Shown piece by piece: positions 5,212 through 5,735 of a stretch of DNA of 5,735 bases. A program made the position numbers and the translations under genes. Each line of letters begins with the position of its first letter. Positions within the stretch are counted from its first letter, which is position 1. This stretch comes from Candidatus Latescibacterota bacterium (GTDB lineage: Bacteria > Latescibacterota > MVCY01): the NCBI GenBank assembly GCA_030608245.1, contig JAUWEO010000122.1, positions 1 to 5,735 on the forward strand, in the 5' to 3' direction. The notes beneath the pieces were generated by a model. The model made no database searches. It saw only the letters and a program-made list of their open reading frames with translations, and was not told where the DNA came from.

Positions 5212-5735
5212 ATGGCAAAGCGTGACTATTATGAAGTGTTGGCATTAAATCGAGACGCCTCTGAGGAGGAGGTTAAGAAGGCTTATCGGCGGCAGGCAAT
5301 GCGGTATCACCCAGATAGAAATCCTGAGGATAAGGAGGCCGAGGGAAAGTTCAAACAGGCATCCGAGGCATACGAGGTGCTTATTGACCCTCAGAAACGG
5401 TCCACCTACGACCGATTTGGGCACGAGGGACTCGGGGATACCTTTGGCCGCGGCGGATTTCAATGGTCGGATTTCACCCACGCCACCGATTTTGAGGATA
5501 TCTTTGAGAATATTTTCGGCGAAGGATTTTTTGGCGACATATTTGGCAGAAGAGATCGGACAAGAGAGGCAGGTCCACAAAGAGGATCAGATCTCAGGGT
5601 TAGCCTACAACTCTCTTTAGAAGAGATCGCCACTGGGGTGGAGAAGAAGCTCCGATTAAAGAAATTCCAGCGCTGTGAAGCATGTAGAGGCACAGGATCC
5701 CGTACCGGTGCTACCCAAACCTGCCTTCTTTGTCA
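5212..5735 (+). CDS. dnaJ: chaperone protein DnaJ, N-terminal part, runs off the right edge
   Basis: The first 174 codons of the Hsp70 co-chaperone that stimulates DnaK ATP hydrolysis and delivers unfolded clients. The J domain (about 5-70) opens with DYYEVLALNRDAS and contains the essential HPD at 33-35 and YEVLIDPQKRSTYD. The usual VLGV is VLAL here. A short Gly/Phe-rich linker follows (about 76-113), rich in FEDIFENIFGEGFFGDIFG. Then comes the start of the client-binding and zinc-finger region: the first CxxCxGxG is CEACRGTG (155-162), and the second Cys pair begins at C171 and C174 where the window ends. This marks a type I (zinc-finger) DnaJ rather than CbpA. AAAGGA at 5199-5204 stands 7 bases before the ATG. 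The gap of 24 bases after tex and the lack of a terminator make it the third gene of the operon. No grpE or dnaK is visible on the left. Confidence 0.95.
   Translation, partial: MAKRDYYEVLALNRDASEEEVKKAYRRQAMRYHPDRNPEDKEAEGKFKQASEAYEVLIDPQKRSTYDRFGHEGLGDTFGRGGFQWSDFTHATDFEDIFENIFGEGFFGDIFGRRDRTREAGPQRGSDLRVSLQLSLEEIATGVEKKLRLKKFQRCEACRGTGSRTGATQTCLLC

Noticed and set aside
5245..5693. Two minus-strand frames and one plus-strand frame within dnaJ
   Set aside because: They overlap the clear DnaJ reading frame with its HPD and zinc-finger motifs and have no support of their own.

Overview
The window is a piece of a bacterial chromosome of middling GC content. Peptidoglycan synthesis (MurD), the bacterial signal-recognition receptor FtsY, Tex and DnaJ, clear Shine-Dalgarno sites and two good sigma-70-type promoters all point to Bacteria. 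The DUF39/HcyBio protein, best known from methanogens and sulfate-reducing or other strictly anaerobic bacteria, suggests an anaerobe that makes homocysteine by direct sulfur transfer. The phylum cannot be fixed from this sequence; palindromes built of short cacagag- or cgcaaag-like units would fit an uncultured environmental lineage.

Layout, left to right. Positions 1-174 are the last 57 codons of murD (+). Positions 175-345 are a convergent intergenic gap filled by an imperfect long inverted repeat. Positions 346-1545 (-) encode a 399-residue DUF39/HcyBio protein, the predicted L-aspartate semialdehyde sulfurtransferase, with its own promoter at 1567-1595. Positions 1596-2037 carry no gene. 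They hold a possible folded element with a terminator-like hairpin, then a nested set of palindromes and direct repeats. A promoter at 2038-2066 drives ftsY (2102-3046), tex (3049-5187) and dnaJ (5212 to beyond the right edge), a tightly packed + strand operon.

The operon joins co-translational membrane targeting (FtsY), an S1-domain nucleic-acid-binding transcription accessory factor (Tex) and an Hsp70 co-chaperone (DnaJ), so it can be read as a nascent-protein and gene-expression maintenance operon. The homocysteine gene is transcribed on its own in the opposite direction and has no evident functional link to its neighbours. It sits between two repeat-filled intergenic regions.

No clearly new multi-gene system is visible. 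The least explained parts are the nested palindromic repeats at 1703-2015, the possible structured leader at 1599-1701, and the altered YqgF/RNase H-like motif of the Tex protein.
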